DNA of 64,000 bases, from the NCBI GenBank assembly GCA_014874485.1, contig JADBJK010000069.1, positions 24,422 to 88,421 of the forward strand, read 5' to 3'. Below, in pieces: positions 17,754-29,079 of this stretch. The position numbers and the translations under genes were made by a program. The DNA is from Chloroflexota bacterium (GTDB lineage Bacteria; Chloroflexota; Anaerolineae; DTLA01). The notes beneath the pieces are model-generated. The model saw nothing but the letters and a program-made list of their open reading frames with translations, made no database searches and was not told the origin of the DNA. The first letter of the stretch is position 1. Each line of letters opens with the position of its first letter.

Positions 17754-20700
17754 CTACTGCCAGAAATACGGCGGCACGGAAACCACCGGCAGGAATACCT
17801 GCGGCGAAGCCCTGCGGGTGGCCGTCGGCGTGGGCGTTACCGACGGGGTCAGGGTCGGCGACGGCGTCGGTGTGGGCGACAGGGTGCCCGTCCGCGTGGG
17901 TGTGGGCGTCAGGGTCGGGCCGGCGGTGGCGGTCGGCGTCGGCGTATGGGTGGGCGCCGCGGTCGGGGTGGCCGTCGGCGTGTTGGTCGGGGTCGGCGTC
18001 ACCGTCGGCGTCGGCGTGGGCGTGGGCAGGGCGTAGGCGACCCACAAGCGCGGGCCATTGGGGTTGCCTCCGTCCGCCGACGCGATCCTGTACCACGTGT
18101 ATGCGTTGCTCTGCCCCTTCAGGAGCAACCCGCGGTTGATCTCCGGATTCGCCACCCACTGGCGGGTCATGGGTCGGACGTTCATCTCGTAGGTCTTGAG
18201 TACCTGATTGATGCTCACCGTGCTGTCGGCATCCCTGTATCGGTCGGACTCGGTGTTCTCCGCCCCGTTGGCGCCCCATGTGTCGGCGGCGGTTGCCCGA
18301 AACCAGGTGGCCTCTGCGGCGTTCCACGCGCGGCGCATCTGGTAGGCCGATACCGTCAGCGTCTCCGTGTTGCGCTGCGAGGTCGTGTAGAACCGCAACG
18401 AACTCCCCAGAATGACGGCGTTCTCCGGAATGGCGGTCGTATCAAAGCGGATGAGGGCGCGCTGGTTGCCGTCGGACTGGATGGCCAGATACGTTTCGGA
18501 GCCTTTGGGCGTGTTGTCGTTGTACACAATGTACGTGTCTTCCGCGGCGCGCAGTTCCAATTCAGTGAACTGCGGCGCGAGGGCGGGCGGCGAAATCCGT
18601 ATCTCGTGGGTGCCCCACCCCGGCGTTACCGACAGGAACCCGCCCGCCGACGATACGTTCGTGTGCGCGTATCGCCCGGTCGCGGCGTCAAAGTTCTGCA
18701 CCACCCACGTGGACGACAACCCCGCCAGCCCCATCTGCTCCAGGTTGAGGCGGAAGGTCAGCGATTGTACGCTGTCCGACGTGTTCGCAGGCTTCGGGTC
18801 TTCGGTCTTCACGGTGATGACGCCGTCGGCATCAAAAGCCGCTTCCACGCGGCTCCAGTGGTCGCTCCCCGTCTGGGTGATGGTCAGCCAGTAGTAGGTG
18901 CACGACCGGTCGGTGAAGGCACACCGGCCATCGGTCCGAATGACCAGACGCTGCGGCACTTCCACCCGGCGATAGGGCTTCAGGAAGTTCAGGACACCGT
19001 CGCTCCCACCGGGCCACGGCGTCTCGTGATGACCATCGTAGAGGGCCACCGTGGGCGGGATGTCCGCGTACAGGGCCACGGCGTCGGACAGCCGAAGCGT
19101 ATGCGAAACCGGCACAACCGTGTCCTGCAGCCCGTGCGTCAGGAGCATGGGGATGTGGGCCATGTTGGAAGCGTACTCAATGGGCGAGCGGCGCTCATAC
19201 TCAAAGGGTTTGCCCAGGGGAGACCCGCCGATTTCGGCCTCCAGTGCAGACTGTCGCCATGATACTGACTCCCAATACCACTGGTCCAAGTCCGATGGGC
19301 CGCGCTCTATGGCGGCGGCGGCGAACAGTTGCGGGTACTTGCCCGCCATGCCGCTGGCCATCATCCCGCCCATGGACACGCCCGTGATGTAAATCCGCGA
19401 CTCATCCACGCGGTAGTTCGCCTTCATATAGTTGATGGTATCCAGCAACTGCCCCTGCACGCTGAGCGAAAGCGTGTGGTTCTGCTCCAGGTCGGGCGCC
19501 ACCACCAGCCAGCCGTTGCGGTTCGCGGCATCGGCGTGGATTCCCAGCGCGTCCAGCGCCTTCCCGCTCCAGCCGTGGATGCTCACCAGAAGCGGCAGCA
19601 GCACGTCGCCCCTGTAGCCGGAGGGCGTCATGATAGACGCGCGGTAACTCCAACTCCCATTGCTGGCCTTGAACGAGACGGTGCGGATGGTCGCGGGGAC
19701 CACATCGCCCTCGGCTTCAATCTTCACGTTCACCGCGCCCCACAGGTCGGTGGGGTCGGCGTCGGCGGTGATGGTGATGTCGTTGAACCCGCTCCGCAAG
19801 ATGTGGGGGTCAAAGGGCCACGAGAACGTCCGCCCCGGCTCACAGGTGCCGCCACCCGATGGGAACGTTACGCCTACCTTCACGCCGTTCACATAGATGC
19901 TATGGCCCGCCTTGCTGTTGGAAAGGTCCATGATGAGTTTGGCGCGGGTAAGGCTTCCCGTGTACACGAGCAGAACGTTGGTGCGCGCCTCGGTTCCGAA
20001 TGTGGAACCTACCCTGACGCAGTCGGTGGCGATGGTGGACGTGATGACCGTGCCGGGCACCGGCGTTGGCGTGGGCGTCGGCGTGGGCGTGCGGGTGGCC
20101 GTCGGCTGCGGCGTAACGTCGGGCGCGAAGGTGTAGTAGATGTCCAGCAGGGGGCGCTTGCTGGCGTCAGTCCAGTCGGACGCCCAGAACCGGTACTCAA
20201 TGATGGACGAAGCCGTTGGCAGGAGCAGAAACCCGTTGTTCGTGTCCGGCGCTGCAAGCCATCCGGTAATCGCGTCGGTAACGTCCAGTGCGTATTCCGT
20301 GCTCACCTGGTCAACGGTAACCGTGGCGACAGCGCTTGCCTCGCGGTCGCCGGGGCCGTCAGCGCCCGCCTTTTCCCACGCCACGCCCGTGAGGCGGCTC
20401 TTCCATGTAGCCTGGTTCGCGTCCCACGGCTGGAGCAAACGGTACAGTTCCAGCGTCATCGGCCGGTCCGCCGAGCGGTACGATGTCGTCCACAGGTGCA
20501 GCGTGGCCGAGAGGATGCGTGCGTCAGGTGGTATCTGGCCCGCCAGGTCAAAGCGCAGCAGGGCGCGTTTGGCAGGCCCCCCGGTCCGCACCTGCAGTTC
20601 GCCCCAGTAGGTAGGACCGTTGAAGTTCGCATCAGGCACGCTGTCGTTGATGTACGTATCTGCAACCCCCGTGTACCCGTTGACGTTCTGCCGCAGTTGC

Positions 20701-20906
20701 ACGTGGTAAATCGTCTCCCCGTTCAGCACCCCAACGGGCTTGGGCGTGCCTGCGTCCCAGGTCGCGCCCGTCGCGGCGTCCGAGGACTCCAGCGCCGCGC
20801 CCCATATCAGCGCCAGCAGCGCCACCGTGCACAGGGCCACTGCCAGCGCCCACGGTTTCCGGTTGCCTTTTCGCAATGCAGGTTCGTGATGTGCGTCCAT
20901 GTCCAC
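17754..20906 (-). CDS. secreted multidomain protein: DNRLRE-like domain, alpha/beta-hydrolase (esterase) domain, DNRLRE-like domain, Pro/Thr-rich C-terminal tail
   Basis: N-terminal TM/signal [25 protein letters not shown]...LRFDLAG...ILSATLHLW; esterase [17 protein letters not shown]...[25 protein letters not shown]; second ADEDTYIV-like ...[23 protein letters not shown]; (TP)n tail ending [17 protein letters not shown]. Confidence 0.82.
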   Translation of the reverse strand: MDMDAHHEPALRKGNRKPWALAVALCTVALLALIWGAALESSDAATGATWDAGTPKPVGVLNGETIYHVQLRQNVNGYTGVADTYINDSVPDANFNGPTYWGELQVRTGGPAKRALLRFDLAGQIPPDARILSATLHLWTTSYRSADRPMTLELYRLLQPWDANQATWKSRLTGVAWEKAGADGPGDREASAVATVTVDQVSTEYALDVTDAITGWLAAPDTNNGFLLLPTASSIIEYRFWASDWTDASKRPLLDIYYTFAPDVTPQPTATRTPTPTPTPTPVPGTVITSTIATDCVRVGSTFGTEARTNVLLVYTGSLTRAKLIMDLSNSKAGHSIYVNGVKVGVTFPSGGGTCEPGRTFSWPFDPHILRSGFNDITITADADPTDLWGAVNVKIEAEGDVVPATIRTVSFKASNGSWSYRASIMTPSGYRGDVLLPLLVSIHGWSGKALDALGIHADAANRNGWLVVAPDLEQNHTLSLSVQGQLLDTINYMKANYRVDESRIYITGVSMGGMMASGMAGKYPQLFAAAAIERGPSDLDQWYWESVSWRQSALEAEIGGSPLGKPFEYERRSPIEYASNMAHIPMLLTHGLQDTVVPVSHTLRLSDAVALYADIPPTVALYDGHHETPWPGGSDGVLNFLKPYRRVEVPQRLVIRTDGRCAFTDRSCTYYWLTITQTGSDHWSRVEAAFDADGVITVKTEDPKPANTSDSVQSLTFRLNLEQMGLAGLSSTWVVQNFDAATGRYAHTNVSSAGGFLSVTPGWGTHEIRISPPALAPQFTELELRAAEDTYIVYNDNTPKGSETYLAIQSDGNQRALIRFDTTAIPENAVILGSSLRFYTTSQRNTETLTVSAYQMRRAWNAAEATWFRATAADTWGANGAENTESDRYRDADSTVSINQVLKTYEMNVRPMTRQWVANPEINRGLLLKGQSNAYTWYRIASADGGNPNGPRLWVAYALPTPTPTPTVTPTPTNTPTATPTAAPTHTPTPTATAGPTLTPTPTRTGTLSPTPTPSPTLTPSVTPTPTATRRASPQVFLPVVSVPPYFWQ
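17815..18036 (-). repeat. Pro/Thr low-complexity coding repeat (C-terminal tail)
   Basis: [46 protein letters not shown]..., encoded by reiterated gtcggcgtg/ggcgtgggc motifs. Confidence 0.85.
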
Positions 20907-20923
20907 CCCTGACTTGACCGTGA

Positions 20924-21610
20924 TTACACCTCCACTGCCCGGCGGCCCCGATAGCGGATGACCTTGGCCGGGACTCCGGCGGCGATGGCGTAGGCGGGGA
21001 TGTCTCGCGTTACCACGGAGCCCGCGCCGATGACCGCGCCCTTGCCGATACGGACGCCGTCCAGCACGTACACCCCCAGCCCCAGCCAGACATCATCCTC
21101 TATAACGATGTCGCCACGTGTAATGATACCCTGCTCGCGAATTGGACGCGACGTGTCGTCAAACTGGTGCTCGTAGGGGCTGAAGCCGCACCCAGGGGCC
21201 ATCTGCACGTTGGCCCCGATGTGCAGACTGCCGAGAAAGCCCTTCAGGTTGCAGTTGCTCTGGATATGCGTGTGCGGGCCGATGATCACGCTGCCGCCCG
21301 CGCCCACTTCCACAATTGTGCCGCGATGCAGGTGCACGCCCTCGCCCAGGACGATGCGCCCCCCATCCGGGTGGGCGTAAACGGTAACGTAGTCGTCAAT
21401 GAAGCACTGCGGCCCGATTTCCAAGTCCCTGGCCCAAATCTGCGCCTTGGGCGAGATGTACGGGTTGCGCGTCAGGTTGGCCAGGTACTTCTTGTCCTTG
21501 TACGGCCCGCGCAGCGCCGACGCCAACCGAAGGCACACCCGCCCCACGACGGGCACTGCCGACCCCTGCATCAGGACGGTGAGTATCTGCTTACGTATTC
21601 CCCAAGCCAT
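20924..21610 (-). CDS. acyltransferase, left-handed beta-helix (hexapeptide repeat) family
   Basis: [21 protein letters not shown]...[36 protein letters not shown]...[49 protein letters not shown]. Confidence 0.88.
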   Translation of the reverse strand: MAWGIRKQILTVLMQGSAVPVVGRVCLRLASALRGPYKDKKYLANLTRNPYISPKAQIWARDLEIGPQCFIDDYVTVYAHPDGGRIVLGEGVHLHRGTIVEVGAGGSVIIGPHTHIQSNCNLKGFLGSLHIGANVQMAPGCGFSPYEHQFDDTSRPIREQGIITRGDIVIEDDVWLGLGVYVLDGVRIGKGAVIGAGSVVTRDIPAYAIAAGVPAKVIRYRGRRAVEV

Positions 21611-21657
21611 GCGACATGCTCCTCGCTCGTTGTGTCGCGCCGCGCTCCGCCCCACCA

Positions 21658-23274
21658 CTACGGCACCGCCCGCCTAAAGACCAGCAGCCCATCGGTCCCC
21701 CACGCGCGGGTCTCCACCCGCATCAGCAGCGTGTACATGCTGCGAAACTTCTCCGAAGGGAGCAGGGTCTTGCGGATGAAGATTTCCAACGCCACGATGT
21801 ACTCCGGCATGAAGGCGTAGACGAGCGGTTCCGGCACCGCGTAGTTGCTGTCGGTCAGGGCGGGATCCACCGGATTGAACGGGATGGCCTGCGGCGAGAC
21901 CAGCCCCACCGTATCCAGAATCGTCGCGTCGCAGTAGTAGCCGACAGCGCCGATTTCCGGCGCGGCGATGAGGGTGGCGGGCGTTACGACCGGGTCCAGC
22001 CTCTGCGCCACGTCGCGGTACAGGTTTTCGCGCTCCAGCCAGATGGGCCTCCGCAGGGAAAGCCACCCGCCCCCCGCGTCCGGGACCAGGTTGTAGCCCA
22101 GCAGTTGCACCGCGAGGACGGCCCCCAGCGCCGCCGCGAACGCGCCCGCCTCCGCGCGGCGAAGCGACCCGACCCTGCGCTGCACCCATCGCCCCGCTGC
22201 CACCAGCCCGACGACGATGCCTGCGATGGAGAACGGCACCGGCGGAACGAAGTACCACTCAAACATCAGCGGGTTCGTCACCGAATATGCGGCGGCGTAG
22301 GCCAGCGGGAAGGCGAAGACAGGCCAAGCCGCAGCGTGTCTCCGCAAGGCCGCCCACACGCCCACGCCCCACAGCACCGCCTGCGCGGCTCCCAGCACCG
22401 GGAACCATGGTGTGTAGTGTTCGTACAGGAGCACGCTCCGCGCCGGCCACGCGATAAGCGCGCTCAACCCCGGCAGATTGCCCATTCGCCCCGCAATCTG
22501 ATCCACGAACAGGTTGCTGAACCGCGCGCAGAAGTTGACCAGCGCCGAAAACGCCGGCATGGGCTGGTACGATTGCCCCTTCGCCCAGACCGAATTCGTT
22601 ACCGGACTGCCGAAGTATGCGAAGGCAAATGCGAACCACGGCAGCACGACCAGGGTGAACGCCGCCGCCTCGCGCCACGCGGCCCACCGCTTCGCGGCGA
22701 AGATGCCCAGGAACGCCAGCCCCGCCGCGGCGACAGCCTCGGGCCGGGTGAGCACCGCCAGGCCGAACACCGCAGCCGACGGGACGGAGTGCCCCGACAC
22801 GTACAGGTAGAACGCCGCCACAAGCAACATCGTGAACAGCGAGGTCTCCATGCCGGTAACTGCGCCGGCGACGCTCTGGGAGCACAGGGCAAACGCCACC
22901 GCGCCCAGCACAGCGCCGCGCCTGCTCCCGCTCAAGCGCCAGATGAGGCCGGCGAGCAGGATGCATGTCAGCCCGTCGCTCACGGCGTTGATGGCAAGCG
23001 ACAGATGGGCGTGCGAGACGGGCAATATGCTGCCCAACGCCAGGAGCAGGGTGTACAGCGGCGTGGTCGTCCCCAGCACCCGTTCGCCCACGTTGTACAC
23101 GAACCCCAGGCCCCCGGCCAGGTTCCGCGCGTAGCGGAACGTGATGTAGGCATCATCCACAATCTGCGGGCCTTGCAGCCAGCGCAGGGCCACAGCCGCC
23201 ATCGCAGCGAGGGCAATCGCCCGGTCGTGCCGGCGGCTCCCTTCCCATTCGCGCCCGAAAATCCTGCGCATCAT
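21658..23274 (-). CDS. GT-C-like polytopic membrane protein (putative glycosyltransferase)
   Basis: [47 protein letters not shown]...[18 protein letters not shown]; start set by the ATGATG overlap at 23271. Confidence 0.72.
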   Translation of the reverse strand: MMRRIFGREWEGSRRHDRAIALAAMAAVALRWLQGPQIVDDAYITFRYARNLAGGLGFVYNVGERVLGTTTPLYTLLLALGSILPVSHAHLSLAINAVSDGLTCILLAGLIWRLSGSRRGAVLGAVAFALCSQSVAGAVTGMETSLFTMLLVAAFYLYVSGHSVPSAAVFGLAVLTRPEAVAAAGLAFLGIFAAKRWAAWREAAAFTLVVLPWFAFAFAYFGSPVTNSVWAKGQSYQPMPAFSALVNFCARFSNLFVDQIAGRMGNLPGLSALIAWPARSVLLYEHYTPWFPVLGAAQAVLWGVGVWAALRRHAAAWPVFAFPLAYAAAYSVTNPLMFEWYFVPPVPFSIAGIVVGLVAAGRWVQRRVGSLRRAEAGAFAAALGAVLAVQLLGYNLVPDAGGGWLSLRRPIWLERENLYRDVAQRLDPVVTPATLIAAPEIGAVGYYCDATILDTVGLVSPQAIPFNPVDPALTDSNYAVPEPLVYAFMPEYIVALEIFIRKTLLPSEKFRSMYTLLMRVETRAWGTDGLLVFRRAVP

Positions 23275-24236
23275 CGCACCGCCTCCACGTACCCGTTCCG
23301 GCGGAACCACTCCACCGCCTCGGCCAGCGCCTGCCGGATGGGGGTCTGGGGCATGCCCAGTTCCTCCACCGCGCGGCGGCAGTCGCACGTGAGCGCCGGC
23401 GGCAAGAACCCCTGGCGCGCTGCCCCGCCGCCCAGCGCCTGCCGCACCGCATGGAGCGGCGACCGACGCGGCGGCTGCGCCATCCGGACGCCCGCGACTT
23501 CGCTCACCAGGCGCAGGAACTCGTCGCGCGTCATGTTCCCCTGCACGTTGCCCAGGATGTAGCGGCGGCCCGGCTGCCCCCGCTGGGCCGCGAGAATGTG
23601 CCCCCGCGCTACGTCCCTCGCCGCCACCAGGTTCAGGCCGCCCGGCGGGAACGAGGGAACCCTACCCTGGAGCGCGTCCAGCACCCTGCGCCCGCTGGAC
23701 GACGGTTTCACGTCGCCCGCGCCGATGGGCGATGTCGGGTTGACCACGACGACCGGGAGCCCCTCCTGCGCCATGGTCAGCGCCAGGAGTTCGGCCAGGT
23801 ACTTGGACCGCACGTAGTGGCTGCACGAATCCCACAGGTTGAACTCCACATCTTCGTTGGGCAGCGAGCCGTCGGCGGGCCTGCCGATGGTGCCGATGGT
23901 GCTGGTAACCACCACGCGGGCGTAGCGCAGCGCCGAGGCCGCCTGCAGGATGTTGCGCGTTCCCACCACGTTGGTCTCGTACATCAGCGCGCTATCGGCC
24001 TCGCTGGTGGAGTAGAACGCGGCCACGTGGAACAACGTGTCGCATCCCTCCAGGGCTGCGGCCAGACTATCGCGGTCGCGCAGGTCGCCGTGGGCCACCT
24101 CTACGCCCAGTTGCTCCAGCCACTGCGTATCGTGGCCGGGCCGCACCAGCGCGCGCACCTGCACGCCATCGGCCACCAGTTCGCGCACCAGAAGCCCCCC
24201 GATGAACCCCGTCGCACCCGTAACAAATGCCTTCAC
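23271..24236 (-). CDS. NAD(P)-dependent epimerase/dehydratase (SDR, dihydroflavonol-reductase-like)
   Basis: VKAFVTGATGFIGGLLVRELVADGVQVRALVRPG...GCDTLFHVAAFYS...YVRSKYLAE (YxxxK). Confidence 0.88.
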   Translation of the reverse strand: MKAFVTGATGFIGGLLVRELVADGVQVRALVRPGHDTQWLEQLGVEVAHGDLRDRDSLAAALEGCDTLFHVAAFYSTSEADSALMYETNVVGTRNILQAASALRYARVVVTSTIGTIGRPADGSLPNEDVEFNLWDSCSHYVRSKYLAELLALTMAQEGLPVVVVNPTSPIGAGDVKPSSSGRRVLDALQGRVPSFPPGGLNLVAARDVARGHILAAQRGQPGRRYILGNVQGNMTRDEFLRLVSEVAGVRMAQPPRRSPLHAVRQALGGGAARQGFLPPALTCDCRRAVEELGMPQTPIRQALAEAVEWFRRNGYVEAVR

Positions 24237-25534
24237 CGCCCAAGCCTCCTCGCAACCCTCGCCAGAAGCCCGCGCCGCACCGGCGCCGATGCCGGCGTCC
24301 ACGATGCGCGGAGCACCTCCGCGTGGCGTTGCGCCTCCTCCACAGGCACCGTCCAGTCCATGGCGGTGCCTGGATACTTGTCCACAACCTTGACGTGCAG
24401 CGCCGACGGCCGCATCTCCACGACGAACCGAGCCGTCTCGGCAACGGCCGACTCGTCCTCGCGCGGGAGGCCCGTGAGCAGGAAGACGCGCAGCGCGACG
24501 CCATGGCGGGCGCACGCCGCAGCCGCCGCCAACGCACGCCCGCGGTAAACGTCCGCGCTGGCCGCATCGCGCGCGCGCCCCACCGCCGCCAGCACGGCTG
24601 CGTCGGCGGATTCCAGCCCCACCTTCACCGCCATGCACCCCGCCTTCGCCATGGCCTGCACCAGTTCCGCGTCCAGGTCGTCGGCGCGGGACTCGCACTC
24701 CCACGCCAGGCGCACCTTGCGCCGCGCGAGGGCCTCGCACAGCGCCAGCACCCGGTCGCGGTCGCGGGCGAACACGGGGTCACGGAACACCACCCGCGCC
24801 GGACGGCACTCCCGTGCCAGGTACGCCACCTCGTCCACCACCTCGTCCACCGGGCGCGGCCGAAACCGATGGCCCTGCGCCACCGCATAGGGACAGTAGG
24901 CGCACGCGTGATCGCACCCCTTGCTGCCCACCACCGTGAGCATCCCGTACCCCTGCCATCGGAACAAGTCCCAGGCAGGACGGGGCAGGTTCACCAGTGG
25001 CTGCCCCGCGTCATCCGTCGGTATGCCGGGTTGACGGAGCGCAGACAGCGACAGCGGCCCGCGCCACCGCGACGGCTCCGTTCCCAGCAGCGTGATGAAC
25101 ACCCCCAGCGTCCGCTCCGGCTCGCCCACAAGCCACGCGATGTCAGGAACCGCCCGGAGCGCATCTTCCATCCACGCCACCGATGCGCCGATGGCCACGA
25201 TGGGCGTGTTGGGCAAAGCCTCGCGCGCCGCCCGCAGGAACACAGCGTCGGCCTCCCGCGTGGCCCACGAAACCTGCGCGACCAACCACGTGGGCGACTG
25301 CGCCGCTGCCCACGCCACTGCCTGCTCCACCGAGTCGCACTCCAGCACGCAGTCGCGGGCGACGACCTCCAGGCCGCCTTCGCGCAAGGCCCCGGCCACC
25401 GTCGCCAGGGTGTGCGGTGGGTACAGGAACGCGCCCGGTTCCGGGTACACGTTGCCCATGCCGCCCGCGCCCTCGCGGTTGGCGGTGGTGCCCGGCGCAC
25501 TCGGTGGGTTGATGCACACCACGCGGCGGGTCAT
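24233..25534 (-). CDS. B12-binding-type radical SAM protein
   Basis: MTRRVVCINPPSAPGTTANREGAGGMGNVYPEPGAFLYPPHTLATVAGALREGG...VVGSKGCDHACAYCPYAVAQGHRFRPRPVDEVVDEV. Confidence 0.88.
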   Translation of the reverse strand: MTRRVVCINPPSAPGTTANREGAGGMGNVYPEPGAFLYPPHTLATVAGALREGGLEVVARDCVLECDSVEQAVAWAAAQSPTWLVAQVSWATREADAVFLRAAREALPNTPIVAIGASVAWMEDALRAVPDIAWLVGEPERTLGVFITLLGTEPSRWRGPLSLSALRQPGIPTDDAGQPLVNLPRPAWDLFRWQGYGMLTVVGSKGCDHACAYCPYAVAQGHRFRPRPVDEVVDEVAYLARECRPARVVFRDPVFARDRDRVLALCEALARRKVRLAWECESRADDLDAELVQAMAKAGCMAVKVGLESADAAVLAAVGRARDAASADVYRGRALAAAAACARHGVALRVFLLTGLPREDESAVAETARFVVEMRPSALHVKVVDKYPGTAMDWTVPVEEAQRHAEVLRASWTPASAPVRRGLLARVARRLGR

Positions 25535-27183
25535 GGCGCGCCTCCTTGCAGGGCATACACCCATGTGCGGCCCTTGTTGCCCACGTATTGATACGCGAGT
25601 TTCAGTTGCGGCGGCGCGGTTTCAGGCTGGAGCAGCGCCTTCAGTTGCGGGCGGATGACGGTAACCTCGCGCTCGTCCACCACCACGTAGTCCACGCCGT
25701 GGGCGCGGGCGTAGTCCAGGAATTGCGGCATCTCGGCGCGCGGCGACGGAACCCAGTCCAACCCTGCGTACAGGGCAATGGCCAAATCCCGTGCCATGAC
25801 CACGCTCCCCTGCGGCGCGTGATGCTTCAGCCACAAGCCGGCCTCGCGGTGGCCGAAATCGGTGCCGCGCCGCCCCTCGCCCACCGCCACGACGGTCAGG
25901 CCCACAAACGCCAGGCACACCAGGGCGACCGGCAGGGCGACGAGCGCCCGCCGTAGCCACGCGGCAAGGGGCCGCTCCCCGCGCAACGTCTGCGCCGTAT
26001 CGGCAGCCCAGTCGCCCATGGCCACAGCGCCCCGCCCGACCCACGCCAGCGCAATCGGCAGCGCCGGCGCGAAGAAACGAATCTCCACGTGGAAGGGCAG
26101 GAACGCGGCAAGAAGCGGGAGCAGGCCCGCTGCCCAGTACAGTTCGGCGACGGCGCGCCGCCTGTCCCACGGCTGGGCGAACCAGCCCAGGCCCACGAAG
26201 ACAAGCAGCAGCGTGGGGAACACCGTGATGTCAAACCAGGCGTCCAGCAGCAGGCGGAAGTTGGCCCAAACGCGGCGGAGTGTCTCCATCGGGCTTTCGG
26301 CCAGTTCGGCGGCCAGGTCGCGCTGGAACCGTTCGGGCGAGTACCAGATGATCTCGCGGCCCGTGCTGTCCAGCGAGGCGGTTACGCGGTCGTATTCGGC
26401 GGGGTCGCGGGCCAGCACCGCCCGGCCGATGTCGTAGGTAACGCCCAGTTTGCCGCTGATCATCCACCGGCCAGTGTGGGCGTGAATGTACATGAGATAG
26501 GGCAGCGCGACGAGAATCGCCGCGGCGATGAACCCGCCCAGCGCCGCCCATGCCCGGCCCGACCGCGCCTGCCACGGGGCCAGGATGCCCACGACCAGCA
26601 CCGCCGCGCCGAGCGCCGCGTAGAAACTCCCCTCGGGGCGCGTCAGGTAAGCCAAAGCGAAGCACGCGCCCGCGGCGACGGCAGGCCCCACGCGCCCGCC
26701 CTCGGCAGCCGCCCACGTGAACCCCAGCCCCCCGAACACGCACAGCAGGTACAGCGGCTCGGTCATCGTGCCCCAGTAGAGCACGGAGCCGTTCAGCGCG
26801 GGGCACAGGGCCAGCAGCAGGCTCGCCGCCAGGGCCACCCGCCCGCCGAACAGCCGCCGCACCAGCGCGAAGAACGGCACGATGAGCGCCGCGCCCGCCA
26901 GGACGTACACCGCATCGCTGGCGGCCTTCAGGTCGCCCAGCAGGCGGTAGAACAGGCTTGCCACCAACGGGAACAGCGGTGCGTAGTGCAACTCCGGGTG
27001 CCCGGCCACCGAGAAGCCGCGCCCCGTGGCCAGGTTCTGCGCCAGCGTCAGGTAGTCCGGCTCATCCCAGCGGATGGCGCGGTCGGCCCACAGCACCAGC
27101 GCCAGCCGCACCGCCAGCGCCACCAGCGCGATGGCCGCAACCGCCGCATATTCCTTTCGCACCCCTCGTTTGCTCTCCGACAC
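25531..27183 (-). CDS. GT39-like membrane glycosyltransferase (ArnT/PMT family)
   Basis: 550 aa; RAIRWDEPDYLTLAQNLATGRGFSVAGHPELHYAPLFPLVASLFYRLLGDLKAASDAVYVLAG. Confidence 0.82.
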   Translation of the reverse strand: MSESKRGVRKEYAAVAAIALVALAVRLALVLWADRAIRWDEPDYLTLAQNLATGRGFSVAGHPELHYAPLFPLVASLFYRLLGDLKAASDAVYVLAGAALIVPFFALVRRLFGGRVALAASLLLALCPALNGSVLYWGTMTEPLYLLCVFGGLGFTWAAAEGGRVGPAVAAGACFALAYLTRPEGSFYAALGAAVLVVGILAPWQARSGRAWAALGGFIAAAILVALPYLMYIHAHTGRWMISGKLGVTYDIGRAVLARDPAEYDRVTASLDSTGREIIWYSPERFQRDLAAELAESPMETLRRVWANFRLLLDAWFDITVFPTLLLVFVGLGWFAQPWDRRRAVAELYWAAGLLPLLAAFLPFHVEIRFFAPALPIALAWVGRGAVAMGDWAADTAQTLRGERPLAAWLRRALVALPVALVCLAFVGLTVVAVGEGRRGTDFGHREAGLWLKHHAPQGSVVMARDLAIALYAGLDWVPSPRAEMPQFLDYARAHGVDYVVVDEREVTVIRPQLKALLQPETAPPQLKLAYQYVGNKGRTWVYALQGGAP

Positions 27184-27216
27184 GATTCTGAACCCTCGCC
27201 TATGGTCGCAGTGCCA

Positions 27217-28809
27217 TCACCGCCGCTGGTACACGAAGATGTCCGCCCCTTCCGTCGCCATCTTGCGGAAGCGGCCTTCGTGCTCCACCAGGTCGTACTG
27301 CGCGTCCAGTTCGGCCTTCAGCGTGCGAATCTGGCCGAAGTACGGGTCGTTCGGGTACATGTCAATCGGCGCGATGAGCCAGATGCGCCCATGCGGTGCG
27401 CCGCCGGAGGCCACGAAGTCCAGTGTGGACGGCACGGCCAGGTGCGCATCCTCCCAGCGGGCGCGCCACCCCTGCCAGATGATCTCCTCCACGCGCCCGG
27501 GCGGCTGCGGAAACGCCACCTGCGCCTGCTCGCCCTTGAAGTAGAAGTTGAACGGCGTGGCGAGGTAGTCCGGCGCGATGATGAGGATATCGTCCGGCCC
27601 GGCCGCCTCCTGGACGTACTGGGCGATCTCCCGCATCGCCGACACGGGCTTGGCGTACAGGTTCTGCAGCGGCGTGTACCAGAACAGCAGCGCGATGACC
27701 GCCAGCGCCATCAGCCCGTAGGCCGGGCGCAGGCCCGAAATCGCCCGCGCGAACAGGAAGCAAAGCGGCGGGAACACCGCCATCGCCACATACGACGGAA
27801 TCAGCCCGTGCGTCCGGGTGGTGGCGAGGATGCCCACCGCCATGGGGAACCCCAACGCCAGCACCACCAGATCCAGGGCGGGCGCGAATTCGTAGGCCAC
27901 CGCCAGGCGCTTGCGGGACACGGTGAAGGACAGCGCCCCGATGGCCAGCAGCGCCATGTAGGGCAGCGGCCGACTGCCCGGCCACGTCATGGACGTCAAC
28001 TCGTTGAAGATGCGCCAGAAGTGGCCCAGGGGCGAGTTCTCGCTGTGCACCCATGGCCCCATGACGATCCCCGGAATGCGGAACTGTTCCAGCAGCGTCG
28101 GCAGCCAGGGCAGGTACAGCAGGCCCACCCCGCCCAGCGACGCCATCCACGCGCCCAGCAGCGAAACCCGTCGGTCGCGCATGAGCCAGTGCCACGCCAC
28201 GAACAGGTTCTCGGCGGCAAACACCAGGATGCCCCAGTTGTGCGTGTACATCATGAGCGCCGACGAGAGGACCCATCCCACCCAGTAGCGCCGCATGTTG
28301 TGCCGCGTGGCGTCGTGGAGCGTCCAGATGGACAGGAGCGCCAGCAGCGGGAGCAGCGTGTACATGCGCGCCTGCCGCGAGACCAGGATGTGCATGGGCA
28401 GAAACGCCCCCACGCCCGCCGCCAGCACGCCCACGTAGCGGGTGAACAAGTCCCGCCCAACGGCGTACAGCAGCGGGATTGTGGCAATCCCCACCAGCGC
28501 AGGAAGCAGCCGAATGCCGAACTCGTTGGTGCCCCAGATTTTCGCCCAGAAATGCATGAGGAAGAAGAACAGTGGCGGGTGGCCGTCGGCGACCAGCGCG
28601 CCCGAAATCCCCGCTGGGAACGACTTGGCGGCGACGAACAGCCCCTGCGCCTCGTCGCGCCACAGGCCGTCGGCCCCCAGCCCCCACAGCCGCAGCGCCG
28701 CGCCCGCCAGGGTGAACGCCACGACCGCCCACGCTTCCCAGCGCAGCCGCGCGTTGACCTTGCCGAGCGCCCGCCCTATTTGCACGATGATCTTGCGAAG
28801 CAATTCCAT
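27217..28809 (-). CDS. GT39-like membrane glycosyltransferase
   Basis: LRLWGLGADGLWRDEAQGLFVAAKSFPAGISGALVADGHPPLFFFLMHFWAKIWGTNEFGIRLLPAL; SRQARMYTLLPLLALLS. Confidence 0.82.
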   Translation of the reverse strand: MELLRKIIVQIGRALGKVNARLRWEAWAVVAFTLAGAALRLWGLGADGLWRDEAQGLFVAAKSFPAGISGALVADGHPPLFFFLMHFWAKIWGTNEFGIRLLPALVGIATIPLLYAVGRDLFTRYVGVLAAGVGAFLPMHILVSRQARMYTLLPLLALLSIWTLHDATRHNMRRYWVGWVLSSALMMYTHNWGILVFAAENLFVAWHWLMRDRRVSLLGAWMASLGGVGLLYLPWLPTLLEQFRIPGIVMGPWVHSENSPLGHFWRIFNELTSMTWPGSRPLPYMALLAIGALSFTVSRKRLAVAYEFAPALDLVVLALGFPMAVGILATTRTHGLIPSYVAMAVFPPLCFLFARAISGLRPAYGLMALAVIALLFWYTPLQNLYAKPVSAMREIAQYVQEAAGPDDILIIAPDYLATPFNFYFKGEQAQVAFPQPPGRVEEIIWQGWRARWEDAHLAVPSTLDFVASGGAPHGRIWLIAPIDMYPNDPYFGQIRTLKAELDAQYDLVEHEGRFRKMATEGADIFVYQRR

Positions 28810-28820
28810 AACCCCCGTCT

Positions 28821-29072
28821 CTAGTACTTGACTACAGAGATAGTTTTCCATTGTCATTGCGAGCGAAGCGAAGTCATCCCCACGTGCGACGCACCTCGGA
28901 GGTGCGTCGCACGTGCCTTCTCACGTCATCCTGAGCGAAGCGAAGCATCTCGGTTGACGAGATTCTTCGGGCGCTGCGCACCTTCGCGCCTCAGTAGGGA
29001 TCATGAATTGTCCCTACGGGCACTTCGTGCCCTCGCAATGACGTATCATCAATTGGTGTGGTGAAGCATCAG
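28821..29072. mobile_element. MITE-like intergenic element copy 2
   Basis: Left end ctagtacttgactacagagatagttttccatTGTCATTGCGAG; reverse complement of right end ctgatgcttcaccacaccaattgatgatacgTCATTGCGAG. Confidence 0.6.
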
Positions 29073-29079
29073 CGTGCGA

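Noticed and set aside
17712-19262. 516-aa plus-strand ORF with Gly/Arg-rich start ([17 protein letters not shown]...)
   Set aside because: Antisense of the TP-repeat tail and DNRLRE/esterase gene; composition is an artefact of the repeat.
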